NCBI GenBank assembly: GCA_016212925.1
Contig: JACRDF010000025.1
Location: forward strand, 248,001 to 312,000
Source of the DNA: Desulfomonile tiedjei
GTDB lineage: Bacteria; Desulfobacterota; Desulfomonilia; Desulfomonilales; Desulfomonilaceae
DNA: 64,000 nucleotides
Direction of reading: 5' to 3'
The translations under genes and the position numbers were made by a program. Position 1 is the stretch's first letter; each line of letters begins with the position of its first letter. The notes under the pieces are model-generated. The model was not told the DNA's origin. It saw nothing but the letters and a program-made list of their open reading frames with translations, and searched no databases. Positions 17,812 to 27,018 of the stretch are shown here, one piece after another.

Positions 17812-18771
17812 TCAGGGAAGGACGGCTGCAACGGCCTGTATGATCTTTTCTTTTAATTCCGGCAAGGGTAGGGTGGATTTCGCTCCTGCGGCTTGTCGAT
17901 GGCCTCCTCCACCCATGGATTTGGCCACCTCGGAAACATCGACCGCGCCTTTGGATCTAAAACTCATCCTGATCACTTTATCGGGCATCTCGGTGATCAT
18001 AAGTCCCACTTCCACTCCCCGGCATTCACGAAGCCGGTTGACGAGATTTTCGCTCTCGGACATGTGGGCTCCCAGCCGCTCGAAATCTTCATGATATAGG
18101 GTGCTTATAACGAGCCTGCCGCCGAGCAGAACCTCGATCCTTTGCAGCACGATCTGCTCCAATTGGAGCCTTCGAAGAGGGAACTCCTCATATAGGTAGC
18201 GAGTCACTTCAAAAGAGCCGAATCCCGGGCTTAGTAATTCCGCTCCGAGCGACAGGGTTTCGCTCGTGACACCCGAGAAGCGGAAGCAGCCCGTGTCGGT
18301 GACCAGCCCTGTGTACAGACATTTGCCAACTTCCGTGGAAAGCTTGTAACCGGCCTCTTTGAGCACTTTGTAAACCAACTCCGCTGTGGATGCGGCGGTG
18401 GGATTAACGAGGTTCAGGTCGCCGAATCCGGGGTTAGTGGGGTGATGGTCTATGTTTATCAGCCGGGCCTTATCTCTGAGCCCGTCAATATTCGCGGAAA
18501 TCCTTTCCTCCGATGCAACATCGAGGCTTATTATCCATTCAGGAGGTCTGTCCAGCAGGGTGAGATCCGTGACAACGGACCCGGTACCCGGAAGGAAATC
18601 GTACAGTTCCGGAAATGTTTCGCCCGCGGCGGGCCGGGACATCTTCCCCATTTCTGTTAAAGCCAGGTGCATGCCGAGCAAGGACCCGATGGCGTCGCCG
18701 TCGGGGTTTACATGCGTGACTATCAAAAAGTGATTTTCGTCTCGCAGGATCTTAGCGATCTTCCGCATCAT
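17812..18771 (-). CDS. nrnA: DHH-family phosphoesterase (NrnA-like)
   Basis: A 319-residue manganese-dependent phosphoesterase of the DHH/DHHA1 family. It shows VTHVNPDGDAIGS near the start, the signature DHHPTNP, VTDTGCFRFS, and the GGGGHRQAAGA of the DHHA1 domain at the end. Relatives degrade nano-RNA and 3'-phosphoadenosine 5'-phosphate. It overlaps the end of rbfA by 20 bases, the classic order in the nusA-infB cluster. truB and rpsO, which often follow, are missing here. Confidence 0.9.
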   Translation of the reverse strand: MMRKIAKILRDENHFLIVTHVNPDGDAIGSLLGMHLALTEMGKMSRPAAGETFPELYDFLPGTGSVVTDLTLLDRPPEWIISLDVASEERISANIDGLRDKARLINIDHHPTNPGFGDLNLVNPTAASTAELVYKVLKEAGYKLSTEVGKCLYTGLVTDTGCFRFSGVTSETLSLGAELLSPGFGSFEVTRYLYEEFPLRRLQLEQIVLQRIEVLLGGRLVISTLYHEDFERLGAHMSESENLVNRLRECRGVEVGLMITEMPDKVIRMSFRSKGAVDVSEVAKSMGGGGHRQAAGAKSTLPLPELKEKIIQAVAAVLP

Positions 18772-19120
18772 CTTTGGTTTCCGATGCTCCGATCTCTCTG
18801 AGTATTTTGTTTATACGGGAAAAGTGGTCGAACGAGGTGTCATAAAAGAAGGAAAGCTCCGGAATGTACTTGAGGTCCAATTCGCGGCGCAGTTCGCGGC
18901 GGATGAATCCTTCCGCGGCCTCCAGACCCTTCCGGTGAGTGTCGGCTTTTCCGTCCATCAGGCTGCTGAAATACACTTTTGCGGATTTCAGGTCGGGGCT
19001 CACCTTCACGGAAGTCACGGTTATGCCTTGAACCCGTGGATCTTTGATCCGGAGCACCACAATGTCCGAAATCGCTCTGAGCAGCAGTTCGGCAACACGG
19101 TCTTTTCTGAATGTTGGCAT
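18752..19120 (-). CDS. rbfA: Ribosome-binding factor A
   Basis: A 30S maturation factor that binds 16S rRNA near helix 1 and matters in the cold. The 122-residue protein has the KH-like fold sequence: RKDRVAELLLRAISDIV, DPRVQGITVTSVKVSPDLKSAKVYFSSL, RRELRRELDLKYIPELSFFYD. The ATG at 19120 gives the usual family length; the longer frame adds 19 unlikely residues. It lies 58 bases after the DUF503 gene. Confidence 0.93.
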   Translation of the reverse strand: MPTFRKDRVAELLLRAISDIVVLRIKDPRVQGITVTSVKVSPDLKSAKVYFSSLMDGKADTHRKGLEAAEGFIRRELRRELDLKYIPELSFFYDTSFDHFSRINKILREIGASETKDDAEDR

Positions 19121-19178
19121 GGTAGCAAATGCAATTCCGACGCAGTGGCGGCAGATCACGCGTCCCCATAAAATCAAA

Positions 19179-19466
19179 TCAATAGTGAATGATTTCTATG
19201 CGCGAGTCAATAACTTCGGCCAGATGCAGGCCTTCCACATAATCGGCTACTGTTTCAAGCAATGTATGGGCGTGCCCGCCGTCGTTGGTCACGACGGCGA
19301 ATCCTATGGTGCATTTTTGCCATTTATCCTGGTCGTCTACCTCGGCAATGGAGATATCGAATTTGCTGCGGACCCTGCCCAGTATGCTCTTGACCACTTG
19401 CCGCTTCGCCTTGAGCGATGACGAATTGTGGACAATCAGTATAATTACACCTACACCTACGACCAT
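19179..19466 (-). CDS. ylxP: YlxP-like DUF503 protein
   Basis: A 95-residue protein of the DUF503 family, recognised by LKAKRQVVKSILGRVRSKFDISIAEVDDQDKWQ-like middle section and by its position between infB and rbfA, where this family usually lies. Its function is unsettled. It starts 28 bases after the infB stop. Confidence 0.85.
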   Translation of the reverse strand: MVVGVGVIILIVHNSSSLKAKRQVVKSILGRVRSKFDISIAEVDDQDKWQKCTIGFAVVTNDGGHAHTLLETVADYVEGLHLAEVIDSRIEIIHY

Positions 19467-19494
19467 TGCCTGTCGGACCGTAAACCACGTCGCA

Positions 19495-22362
19495 TTATTG
19501 GCTGGGGACCTGTTCGCGGGTCAGTTTTGCAACTTCCTTCTCTATGATAAAGGCTTCCACCACATCGCCGACCTTGACGTCCTTGTAGTTCTCCAGGACA
19601 AGACCGCACTCATAGCCTTCCTGGGCCTCTTTGATATCGTCTTTGTATCGTTTCATGGAGAGGATTCGGCCCTGATACACAACTACGTTGTCGCGCAGAA
19701 GCCTGACTTGATTGGACCGTTCAATCTTACCGGACACAACGAGGCAGCCGGCAATCGATCCTATTCTGGAAACGTGGAAGGTCTGGCGAACTTCCGCGCG
19801 ACCGACCACGGTTTCTTTTTCCACGGGGGCCAGCATGCCTTCCATTGCCTTGCGAACGTCTTCGATCGCGTCATATATGACGGTGTACATCCGTATATCA
19901 ATGTTTTCCTGCTCGGCCAATTGAGTGGCCTTCGGGGTGGGCCTCACGTTGAACCCTATGGCAATGGCCCCTGAAGCGCTGGCTAACATGACGTCGGACT
20001 CCGTGATTGCTCCGACGCCGCCGTGGATCACCTTCACCTTGATCTCTTGGGCTGATATACCTTGCAGCGCTTCTTTCAGCGCTTCCACAGACCCCTGAAC
20101 ATCTCCTTTGATGATGATGGCCAGTTCCTTGGTTTCCTGTTCCTGCATACGAGCAAGGAGATCTTCCAGCGATACGGGACCCGTGATGACCCCTTCCTGT
20201 TCTCGCTGCTTCTTCTCGACCCGGTGGCCGGCGATTTGTCGAGCTATCTTCTCGTCGTCCGACACGATGAGGCTATCCCCCGCCTCAGGCACCCCTGCAA
20301 ACCCCTGAACCTCAACCGGAGTGGCGGGTCCGGCCTTGTCAACGCTTCGACCCTCGTGGTCGAGCATGGCCCGCACTTTGCCATAGGTCGTTCCGGCGAC
20401 GAATGCATCACCTGCCTTAAGGGTGCCCTCCTTGACGAGCACCGTGGCCAGCGGACCCTTCCCTTTGTCGAGTCTGGCTTCGATCACCGTGCCGTTAGCG
20501 GTTTTGTTCGGGTTAGCCCTGAGTTCCATAAGTTCGGCCTGGAGCAGTATCATGTCCATCAGTTCGTCAATACCATCGCCGGTTTTGGCGCTCACATAAC
20601 AGTACAGGGTGTCCCCGCCCCAGGTCTCGGGTATCAGGTTGTGTTCACTCAGTTCTCTGGTAACCCTGTCCCTGTCTGCATCGGGTTTGTCGATCTTGTT
20701 TACCGCCACGATAATTGGAACTGACGCGGCACGAGCGTGGTTAATGGCCTCACGGGTTTGCTCCATTACTCCGTCGTCCGCAGCCACCACCAGAACCACA
20801 AAGTCAGTGACCTGTGCCCCCCTCGCACGCATTGCCGTGAAGGCCTCATGGCCGGGCGTGTCCAGAAAAACCACTTCACCTTTGGCCAATTTGACTTTGT
20901 AAGCACCTATATGCTGGGTTATTCCACCAGCCTCCTGATCCGTAACATGGGTTGATCTTATGCGGTCCAGCAGGGAGGTCTTTCCATGGTCCACGTGCCC
21001 CATGACAGTGATTACGGGCGGTCTTGACATCAGGTTTTGTTCGGTATCCTTGATAATCGTGGGCAGAAGATCCGTTTCGGAAGCGGAAGCGGATTCGACC
21101 TCAAACCCGAATTCCCCGGCCACGATGGTAGCGGTGTCAAAGTCGATATTTTCATTGATCGAGGCTGTGACCCCCAGCGTCATGAGGTGTTGCACTACTT
21201 CGGCAGACTTGACGCTCATTTTGTGAGCCAGGTTAGATACAGATACGACTTCGGGGAGTTTCACCCGGCGTTTAATTGCCTTGGGGGTCGTGATCTCCGT
21301 TTTGCGCGGTCTGGGTTTCTTGCCCTTCCCTCGAAGTCGGCCCGGCCGGCCCCTGTCGTCATAGAGGTCGTCTCTTAACAGCACTTCCTTGCGCCGACGG
21401 ATTTTGCTGGCTTCTTCCTCAACTCGTTCCTCGACTACGTCGCGACCCTTCTTGTCTTTTTTCTTTGCCTTTTTTCTGGCCTCTTCGGAGGTCGGCTCAG
21501 GGGTAAAGACTTTGGGGCCTACCGGCCGCACCTCCACCGGCCTCGCCTCCGCCGGCCGCACGGGCGCAGGAGGAACTATCCTGGCCGGTTCCGGACGTTC
21601 CGGCTCCCTGGGTGGTGGCTCCTTCTTGAGTTCCACCTTGCCGATAATTTGAGCCGGCTGCATTTTCTTCTCTTTCTTTTTCTTTTTCTTCGCCGGCTTC
21701 TCTTCGCCGCCTTCTCTGGCCTCCAAAGGTTCAGCAAGGGGTTCGGGCCCAGCCGCCCCGGGGGCGGTTTCCGCCATGGCCGGAGCTTCAGCAGTTGGCT
21801 GCGTCTCGGGGGGGACTTCGCCGCGTTTATGCGCGGCCCTGGGTTCGGCTTTGTGCTGCGGTGGAGCTTCGGGCAACTTTTCCGCTTTTAGCGTCGGGCC
21901 CCCCTCAACAGGTGGGGTCACCGGCCGGATTGGAGGGGCTGCAGGCTTGGGGGCCATTTCTATAATTCTGGCGGGCTCAGGCTTCTTGGTTTTCTTGACC
22001 GGCCTTTTCGGTATCTCCTGAGGAGCCTCTCCTGTGACCTCTTGCGGAACTCTCTTTTCCGGAACTGCGGTGGCCTCGGCGGCCTGCTCCTGGATCTCTT
22101 CGGCTGCGGCTTCTTCCGCCATCTCCTCAGGCGGAGCCTTTTTCATTCTTCGCCTGATAACGGTGGGTTTAATCCGCTGTTCCACTACTTCTCGCTGCGG
22201 AAGTACTGTCACGAGCCGAGCACGCAATTCGGCCGGATCATCGGTCTCCAGGGGACTTTCGGGGCCTTCGACCTGGTAACCCATGGTTACGAGTTCCCTT
22301 ACGAGATCTTCGTTTCTGACCTTCAAGTCTCTGGCCAGGTCATCAACGGTCAACATTGGCAT
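19495..22362 (-). CDS. infB: Translation initiation factor IF-2
   Basis: GTPase that brings initiator tRNA to the 30S subunit. The 955 residues show a first IF2_N domain (residues 1-50), a linker of about 300 residues rich in Pro, Glu, Ala and Lys, a second IF2_N-like domain near 375-430, the GTPase domain with [12 protein letters not shown] near 455, DTPGHEAF and NKIDKPDAD, and then domains II-IV. The linker is long but of the usual delta- and myxobacterial type. The start at 22362 overlaps the ylxR gene by 20 bases; a Met two codons on is an alternative. Confidence 0.96.
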   Translation of the reverse strand: MPMLTVDDLARDLKVRNEDLVRELVTMGYQVEGPESPLETDDPAELRARLVTVLPQREVVEQRIKPTVIRRRMKKAPPEEMAEEAAAEEIQEQAAEATAVPEKRVPQEVTGEAPQEIPKRPVKKTKKPEPARIIEMAPKPAAPPIRPVTPPVEGGPTLKAEKLPEAPPQHKAEPRAAHKRGEVPPETQPTAEAPAMAETAPGAAGPEPLAEPLEAREGGEEKPAKKKKKKEKKMQPAQIIGKVELKKEPPPREPERPEPARIVPPAPVRPAEARPVEVRPVGPKVFTPEPTSEEARKKAKKKDKKGRDVVEERVEEEASKIRRRKEVLLRDDLYDDRGRPGRLRGKGKKPRPRKTEITTPKAIKRRVKLPEVVSVSNLAHKMSVKSAEVVQHLMTLGVTASINENIDFDTATIVAGEFGFEVESASASETDLLPTIIKDTEQNLMSRPPVITVMGHVDHGKTSLLDRIRSTHVTDQEAGGITQHIGAYKVKLAKGEVVFLDTPGHEAFTAMRARGAQVTDFVVLVVAADDGVMEQTREAINHARAASVPIIVAVNKIDKPDADRDRVTRELSEHNLIPETWGGDTLYCYVSAKTGDGIDELMDMILLQAELMELRANPNKTANGTVIEARLDKGKGPLATVLVKEGTLKAGDAFVAGTTYGKVRAMLDHEGRSVDKAGPATPVEVQGFAGVPEAGDSLIVSDDEKIARQIAGHRVEKKQREQEGVITGPVSLEDLLARMQEQETKELAIIIKGDVQGSVEALKEALQGISAQEIKVKVIHGGVGAITESDVMLASASGAIAIGFNVRPTPKATQLAEQENIDIRMYTVIYDAIEDVRKAMEGMLAPVEKETVVGRAEVRQTFHVSRIGSIAGCLVVSGKIERSNQVRLLRDNVVVYQGRILSMKRYKDDIKEAQEGYECGLVLENYKDVKVGDVVEAFIIEKEVAKLTREQVPSQ

Positions 22363-22639
22363 CCAGTAATCCCTTCTGTTCGAGCCCTCTCAAAAGTTCG
22401 TCTTTCAAGGGACCTGCTATGGCGCTGCGACGTAAAGCCCGCGCAAGGCGCCCTTTCTTGAGAGCAGCATCCAAACATTGTTCAGTCGGACAGGCGTAAC
22501 ATCCTCGTCCCGGCTTGTTTTCTCGTCCCGGAGATACGACAACCCTATCTCCACAGGCTGTAAATCGAATCATTTCCCCTGCCGGACGCCTCTTTCTACA
22601 TGCAACGCACGTCCTTACGGGTATGTGCCCTTTCTTCAT
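22343..22639 (-). CDS. ylxR: YlxR-family (DUF448) RNA-binding protein
   Basis: A 98-residue basic protein with the family signature PVRTCVACRKRRPAGEMIRF and a GRGCYACPTEQCLDAALKK motif. YlxR proteins sit between nusA and infB and are thought to bind RNA; one was reported to affect RNase P. The order nusA-ylxR-infB is kept here, with a 20-base overlap with infB. Confidence 0.9.
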   Translation of the reverse strand: MKKGHIPVRTCVACRKRRPAGEMIRFTACGDRVVVSPGRENKPGRGCYACPTEQCLDAALKKGRLARALRRSAIAGPLKDELLRGLEQKGLLDANVDR

Positions 22640-22724
22640 GCCGAAGGCCCGACATTGCCTCTTATTAAAATAGTGGCCCGAGGTCCTCTTAGAAAGACCG
22701 CTTGGTCTTGCTCTCCCTGTTTCC

Positions 22725-24113
22725 TCAGTGGACCGCCTCCGCCGGTTCAGCCTCCGAAGCCTCGGTTTCCGGGACTTCCTCGGTTTCGACCGTCTCCACT
22801 TCTTGTTCGGTTTCCGGGACTTCCTCGGTTTCGGCTGTTTCCACTTCTTGTTCGGTTTCCTCCTCCACCACTTCCGGCGGATTGGCCAGATACCTCAGTG
22901 CGCCGTGAACAAGAGTTGAGGCTTTTTCTTCAGTGATTCCCATGAAGCTTGTCAACTCTGCGAGAGTGGCTTTGGCAATGTCTTCGGGGTTACGATAACC
23001 GTTGTCAAACAGTATTGTGGCTGTTTCCTCGTCCATACCGTCCACTGCCAGGAGGCGCTCAAAGGATTCACCAGTGATCTTTTCCTCTTTTGACTCGCTC
23101 CTGACATCAATCTTCCACCCGGTCAGCTTAGCAGCCAGTCTTACGTTCTGACCTTTCTTACCAATGGCAAGGGATAGTTGATCGTCGGCAACGATTACTT
23201 CCATTGTATTGTTATCTTGATCGATAATTACTTTTGATATTTCCGCCGGTTGCAGAGCGTTGCAGACGAAGTGAGCCGGGTCGTCGTTCCAAGGGATGAT
23301 GTCTATCTTCTCTCCTCTGAGTTCCTGAACGACCGACTGGACTCTGGAGCCTTTCATCCCTACGCAAGCGCCGACCGGATCGACATCCGCATCTGAAGAT
23401 CGCACGCCTATCTTGGCCCGCTGCCCCGGTTCCCTGGCAGCGCACATGATTCGCACGATGCCTTCGGCGATTTCCGGCACCTCTTGCTCAAAGAGCTTAA
23501 CCAGGAATGCCGGGTTGGCCCGCGAAAGGATGATCTGCGGGTCTTTCTGGGTTCTTCGGACATCCAGAATTAGTGCTCTTATTCTGTCGCCCTGGCGGTA
23601 GTTTTCGCGGGGGATTTGCTCACTGTAAGGAAGTATGGCCTCGCCCCGGCCCATATTAACTATCAGGTTACGTTTTTCAAAGCGTTGGACCATTCCCGTG
23701 ATTACATCTCCCTTGCGGTCTTTGTATTCCGCGTAGATGTTTTCACGTTCGGCGTCCTTCACTTTTTGGATGATCACCTGCTTGGCTGTTTGTGCGGCGA
23801 TTCGGCCGAAAGATTCGGTGTCCATCTTTACTCCAAGTTGGTCACCGATTTCGGCTTCAGGGTCCAATTCGCGGCGCGCGGTTTCCAGGTCGATCTGGAC
23901 GGTGGAGTCCTCTACGTCTTCCACCACGTCCTTGAACAAGAAAACCTCTACCTCGCCTGTTTCGTCGCTGTACTGGGCCTCCAATTCGACCCTTCCCCCG
24001 TACTTCTTGCGTGCTGCCGACACCAGGGCAGCCTCCAGAGCCTCAACGAGAGTGTCTCTTTGTATGCCCTTTTCCTTAGCCACCTGGTCTATCATCCGGC
24101 TCAAATTTCCCAT
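22725..24113 (-). CDS. nusA: Transcription termination/antitermination protein NusA
   Basis: Binds RNA polymerase and nascent RNA, modulating pausing, termination and antitermination. Of about 462 residues, the first 125 are the polymerase-binding domain, followed by an S1 domain, two KH domains (to about 345), and one helical C-terminal repeat (LLAVDGMDEETATILFDNGY). The protein ends in an acidic tail of about 45 residues made from an imperfectly repeated 15-residue unit. The ATG at 24113 follows GGGAG; a TTG at 24119 overlapping the rimP stop is the other option. Confidence 0.95.
   Translation of the reverse strand: MGNLSRMIDQVAKEKGIQRDTLVEALEAALVSAARKKYGGRVELEAQYSDETGEVEVFLFKDVVEDVEDSTVQIDLETARRELDPEAEIGDQLGVKMDTESFGRIAAQTAKQVIIQKVKDAERENIYAEYKDRKGDVITGMVQRFEKRNLIVNMGRGEAILPYSEQIPRENYRQGDRIRALILDVRRTQKDPQIILSRANPAFLVKLFEQEVPEIAEGIVRIMCAAREPGQRAKIGVRSSDADVDPVGACVGMKGSRVQSVVQELRGEKIDIIPWNDDPAHFVCNALQPAEISKVIIDQDNNTMEVIVADDQLSLAIGKKGQNVRLAAKLTGWKIDVRSESKEEKITGESFERLLAVDGMDEETATILFDNGYRNPEDIAKATLAELTSFMGITEEKASTLVHGALRYLANPPEVVEEETEQEVETAETEEVPETEQEVETVETEEVPETEASEAEPAEAVH
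22764..22853 (-). repeat. 45-bp tandem repeat in the nusA tail
   Basis: Two adjacent 45-base units differ at a few positions, and a third begins and stops. They encode repeated ETEQEVET(A/V)ETEEVP. This is in frame, so length changes would not break the gene. Confidence 0.8.
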
Positions 24114-24115
24114 GC

Positions 24116-24625
24116 TCAATCTCCCGTTGTCCCTGCTCTTCTGCGTAAATCCTGTCGGAACAACTCTCCTTCAGGAAGGTCCAGTCGAGCCTTCTCAAGA
24201 TCCTCCGGGTTTATCTCCACTCGATTTCCATCGACCTCGAGGATGATCCTGGAGTTCTCCATTCCTTTAAGCGTCCCTCGGAAATTTTTACTTCCGCCTA
24301 CTTTTCGACGTGTCCTTACGCGAACCGGAGACCCGGCAAAGGACCTGAAATCTTTTTCTCTTCTAAGGACTCTGTTGATACCCGGGGAGGACACTTCCAG
24401 TGAATAGGGACGATCAATGGGGTCCTTTATGTCGAGCAGGGCACCCACCTGCCGGCTCACAAGTTCGCAGTCATCCAGCGTCACCCCCCCAGGGGTGTCA
24501 ATATAAAGCCTTAAGATCCAGCGGCCCCCTTCGAGCTTGAACTCAAGCTCAACCAGCTCCAGGCCTTCAGGTTCCAGTATGGGCTCAATCATGGCCCACA
24601 GTGCATAAATCAATTCTTGGTCCAT
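24116..24625 (-). CDS. rimP: Ribosome maturation factor RimP
   Basis: Helps assemble the 30S subunit. The 169 residues carry the family's LELVELEF-like strand, RWILRLYIDTPGGVTLDDCELVSRQVGALLD, and PYSLEVSSPGINRVL with the conserved SSPG turn. The ATG at 24625 has GGAG five bases upstream; the ATG at 24634 is possible too. It heads the nusA-infB operon and follows tRNA-Gly and its terminator. Confidence 0.93.
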   Translation of the reverse strand: MDQELIYALWAMIEPILEPEGLELVELEFKLEGGRWILRLYIDTPGGVTLDDCELVSRQVGALLDIKDPIDRPYSLEVSSPGINRVLRREKDFRSFAGSPVRVRTRRKVGGSKNFRGTLKGMENSRIILEVDGNRVEINPEDLEKARLDLPEGELFRQDLRRRAGTTGD

Positions 24626-24691
24626 CTTCTCCATCCTCAGGTCCAGGAACCCGAAGGACGGCTGTGCGACTTCACACAGCAAGGACGGCAA

Positions 24692-24718
24692 CAAAAAACC
24701 CGGGGATAAAACCCGGGT
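24692..24718 (-). terminator. Terminator after tRNA-Gly
   Basis: On the minus strand ACCCGGG and CCCGGGT make a 7-bp stem with a 7-base loop, followed by six T. It lies 17 bases past the tRNA gene and before rimP, so the factor operon either has its own promoter or depends on read-through. Confidence 0.85.
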
Positions 24719-24734
24719 GGACTTAACCACTCTC

Positions 24735-24810
24735 TGGAGCGGGCAACGGGGATCGAACCCGCGACATCAAGCTTGGGAAGCTTGCACTCTACCAGCTGAG
24801 CTATGCCCGC
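24735..24810 (-). tRNA. tRNA-Gly (anticodon TCC)
   Basis: A 76-base cloverleaf. The acceptor stem pairs GCGGGCA with TGCCCGC, the discriminator base is T as usual for glycine, and CCA is encoded. AGCTCAGCTGGTAGAG forms the D arm, CTTCCCA the anticodon loop with TCC (reads GGA and others), and GGTTCGATCC the T arm. Confidence 0.97.
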
Positions 24811-24819
24811 ACCATCAAA

Positions 24820-24848
24820 AATTTAGCAACGAGTCGCAGTGATGTCAA
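24820..24848 (-). promoter_or_regulatory. Promoter of tRNA-Gly
   Basis: On the minus strand a perfect TTGACA is 17 bases from TAAATT, ending 10 bases before the mature tRNA. Confidence 0.7.
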
Positions 24849-24959
24849 GCACTTTGAAAGGGTTCCTTCTCTCTGTTCCCAATTAGAGAGTGGCCGTCGA
24901 AGAGGTAAGGGCAGTCCCGGACCGTCGGACGCTCGGAAATCCTTTCCGGAGACGATTTC

Positions 24960-26855
24960 CTAAAGCTTCTCCGAGATCGTTACCCGGGAACGCTCTTCCA
25001 GTAGTCTGAGCCAGCCTTTCAGGAATTCGGTTTGCCTCACTTCGACGACCCACTTCTGGAACGTCTCCGCTTCTTTTGCGTACTGTTCGTCGCCGGCCCG
25101 CTGGACCTCGGAAAGCTTCACCACCGCAACTCCTTGCGCTGTGGGAATTGGCTTGGCGAATAGGGGCGTTGCCGAGGAAACCGATGTCAGCATCTCGTTG
25201 ACTTCAGGGGAGTTTCCAAGCTGAGTCACAAAGCCCGAGGTCCTTGAAACAGGGTCGAGTTTGGTCCATGTCAAGCCGAAGTCCTTGGCCACCTTGTCCG
25301 CGCTGTCGGGCTGCTGCTTAAGCGCGGCAATAACCTCTTCGGCCTTTTTCATCGCGCTCGCGAGGGCCTGGTCCTTGAGGAAATCCTTCTCAACTTCGCT
25401 TCGAACCTCATCAAGATTGGGCAGACGCTCTTTGGCTTTGTCAACCACCTTTAAGACAGTGAATCTGTCACCATTCTTGATTAACTTCGAGACCCCCCCG
25501 GTTCTTAACTGAAAGGCCTCGTCCATGATCTTCGGGTAGTCGGCCAGATCGGGGACGCCGACAGCCCTGGCGACCCCATCCGCCCTGTGGACGGCAAAGC
25601 CGAATTGCTTAGCCGGAGCGCTGAGGTCCTCGGACCGATACACCTGCTCGTAGAATTTTTCTGCGTCGGCCGCTATCTTTCTCTTCGCTTTCTCTTCAAG
25701 GAGTTTTTCCTCGATTTTTGCTTTCGCGGTCTCGAAATCCACCTGGGTCTCAGGTTTGGCTTCCTCGACGCGCAAGAGGAGGTACCCCTGGTCTGTCAAC
25801 AAGGGTTCCGACAACTTACCGACTTCCAGTTTGAAAGCCACTTTTTCCAACGAAGGGTTCAGAGTGCCGCGGGACAGCCATCCCAAGTCGCCGCCTTTTT
25901 GTGCCGTGGCCTCATCCTGTGATTCCTTTTGTGCGACCTTTTCAAATTCTTCCCCGCCATTGATTCTTTCGCGGATCTCTTCGACTTTCTTGCGTATTTC
26001 TTCAATCTTTTCTTTGTCCGCGCCTCCTGGAACCTTCAACACGATTTGCCTCGCCCTGATCTGGTCGGGTACGAGAAATTCCTTTGGGTGCGTCTGATAA
26101 TAGGCTTGGACTTCATCTTCCGGGACGGAGATATCTTTTCGAGCATCGCGCGGCGATAGAGTCACGTACTCAAGGTTGACGGTCGGTGGGATCTCGTATT
26201 TCGACTGATTTTTCTTGAAATATGCTTCAAGGGCTTTGGTGTCAGGAGCTTCCGTTTTTTGTTCCGGCTTTATCTCGAGCATGGACAGGACAAGTTTGTC
26301 ATGCTGAAAATGCCAGAGATTTTTTATTTCCTCAGGATCGGTCTTGATCCCATCGATAAGCAGCCTCACCACCTGTTGTTCCAGCAATTCCTTCTTCCTG
26401 GATTCCTCGTAAGCGCCCACGGAAAGTTTGATGGCCCTCAAGTAAGCCCTATAGACGCCTTCGTCAAAAACACCGTTTCGCTGAAACCTCGGATTGGACT
26501 TGATGTCCTGGGCAAGGTCCTCATCGGTGACGAACAGGCCGAGCCGCTGAGCTTCCTGAAGAAGGATTATGCGGGTCACCAAGGCCTGAACGATGTTTTT
26601 TTTCAGGTCCAATTTTTCCAGAAGGTCCGGGGGGAGAGAGCCCTTGAACCGATCGCGGATTTTTTCCATCTCAAGATCGTAGGCGTCGCGGTATTCATCG
26701 TAAGTCACCACGGTATCATTAACTTTTGCTACGTAATCCTGGCGTGTTCGATCAGGACCCGACCAACCGAAAAATAATACAAAAACGACGGCAATGCCGC
26801 CCAGGGCTATTTTGATGAACCACGACTTGGCATGTTTCCTCATCAGATCAAGCAC
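24960..26855 (-). CDS. PpiD/SurA-like peptidyl-prolyl isomerase
   Basis: A 631-residue inner-membrane chaperone facing the periplasm, likely helping newly exported proteins fold. A single membrane anchor (WFIKIALGGIAVVFVLFFGW) follows a short basic start (RKHAK), then a SurA-type N-terminal helical domain, a parvulin rotamase domain about residues 260-350 (IRARQIVLKVPGG to GDLGWLSRGTLNPSLEKVAF), and a long helical C-terminal part. The GTG at 26855 was chosen because it follows AAAGGAGA and gives the LDLMRKHAKSW start usual for such proteins. Confidence 0.88.
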   Translation of the reverse strand: MLDLMRKHAKSWFIKIALGGIAVVFVLFFGWSGPDRTRQDYVAKVNDTVVTYDEYRDAYDLEMEKIRDRFKGSLPPDLLEKLDLKKNIVQALVTRIILLQEAQRLGLFVTDEDLAQDIKSNPRFQRNGVFDEGVYRAYLRAIKLSVGAYEESRKKELLEQQVVRLLIDGIKTDPEEIKNLWHFQHDKLVLSMLEIKPEQKTEAPDTKALEAYFKKNQSKYEIPPTVNLEYVTLSPRDARKDISVPEDEVQAYYQTHPKEFLVPDQIRARQIVLKVPGGADKEKIEEIRKKVEEIRERINGGEEFEKVAQKESQDEATAQKGGDLGWLSRGTLNPSLEKVAFKLEVGKLSEPLLTDQGYLLLRVEEAKPETQVDFETAKAKIEEKLLEEKAKRKIAADAEKFYEQVYRSEDLSAPAKQFGFAVHRADGVARAVGVPDLADYPKIMDEAFQLRTGGVSKLIKNGDRFTVLKVVDKAKERLPNLDEVRSEVEKDFLKDQALASAMKKAEEVIAALKQQPDSADKVAKDFGLTWTKLDPVSRTSGFVTQLGNSPEVNEMLTSVSSATPLFAKPIPTAQGVAVVKLSEVQRAGDEQYAKEAETFQKWVVEVRQTEFLKGWLRLLEERSRVTISEKL

Positions 26856-26889
26856 GGGATTCTCCTTTCCTCGCCTAGGATCGAAGCGG

Positions 26890-26918
26890 ATAATAAGAAT
26901 TTCGAACTGTCTTGTCAA
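26890..26918 (-). promoter_or_regulatory. Promoter of the ppiD-like gene
   Basis: On the minus strand a perfect TTGACA is 17 bases from TATTAT. Transcription would start near 26883, about 28 bases before the GTG. Confidence 0.75.
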
Positions 26919-26944
26919 TGGAGAGGCTCGGCCGCGATCAACGC

Positions 26945-26973
26945 TTGAACATGATGAAGCCTTCTGTTAGATT
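26945..26973 (+). promoter_or_regulatory. Candidate promoter of the mre operon
   Basis: TTGAAC and TAGATT are 17 bases apart, about 45 bases before mreB. Each matches four of six consensus bases. Confidence 0.35.
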
Positions 26974-27018
26974 TCGCAGCGTCGCTTCAATTCGAAAGGT
27001 TTTCGGTAAACTTCTGCA

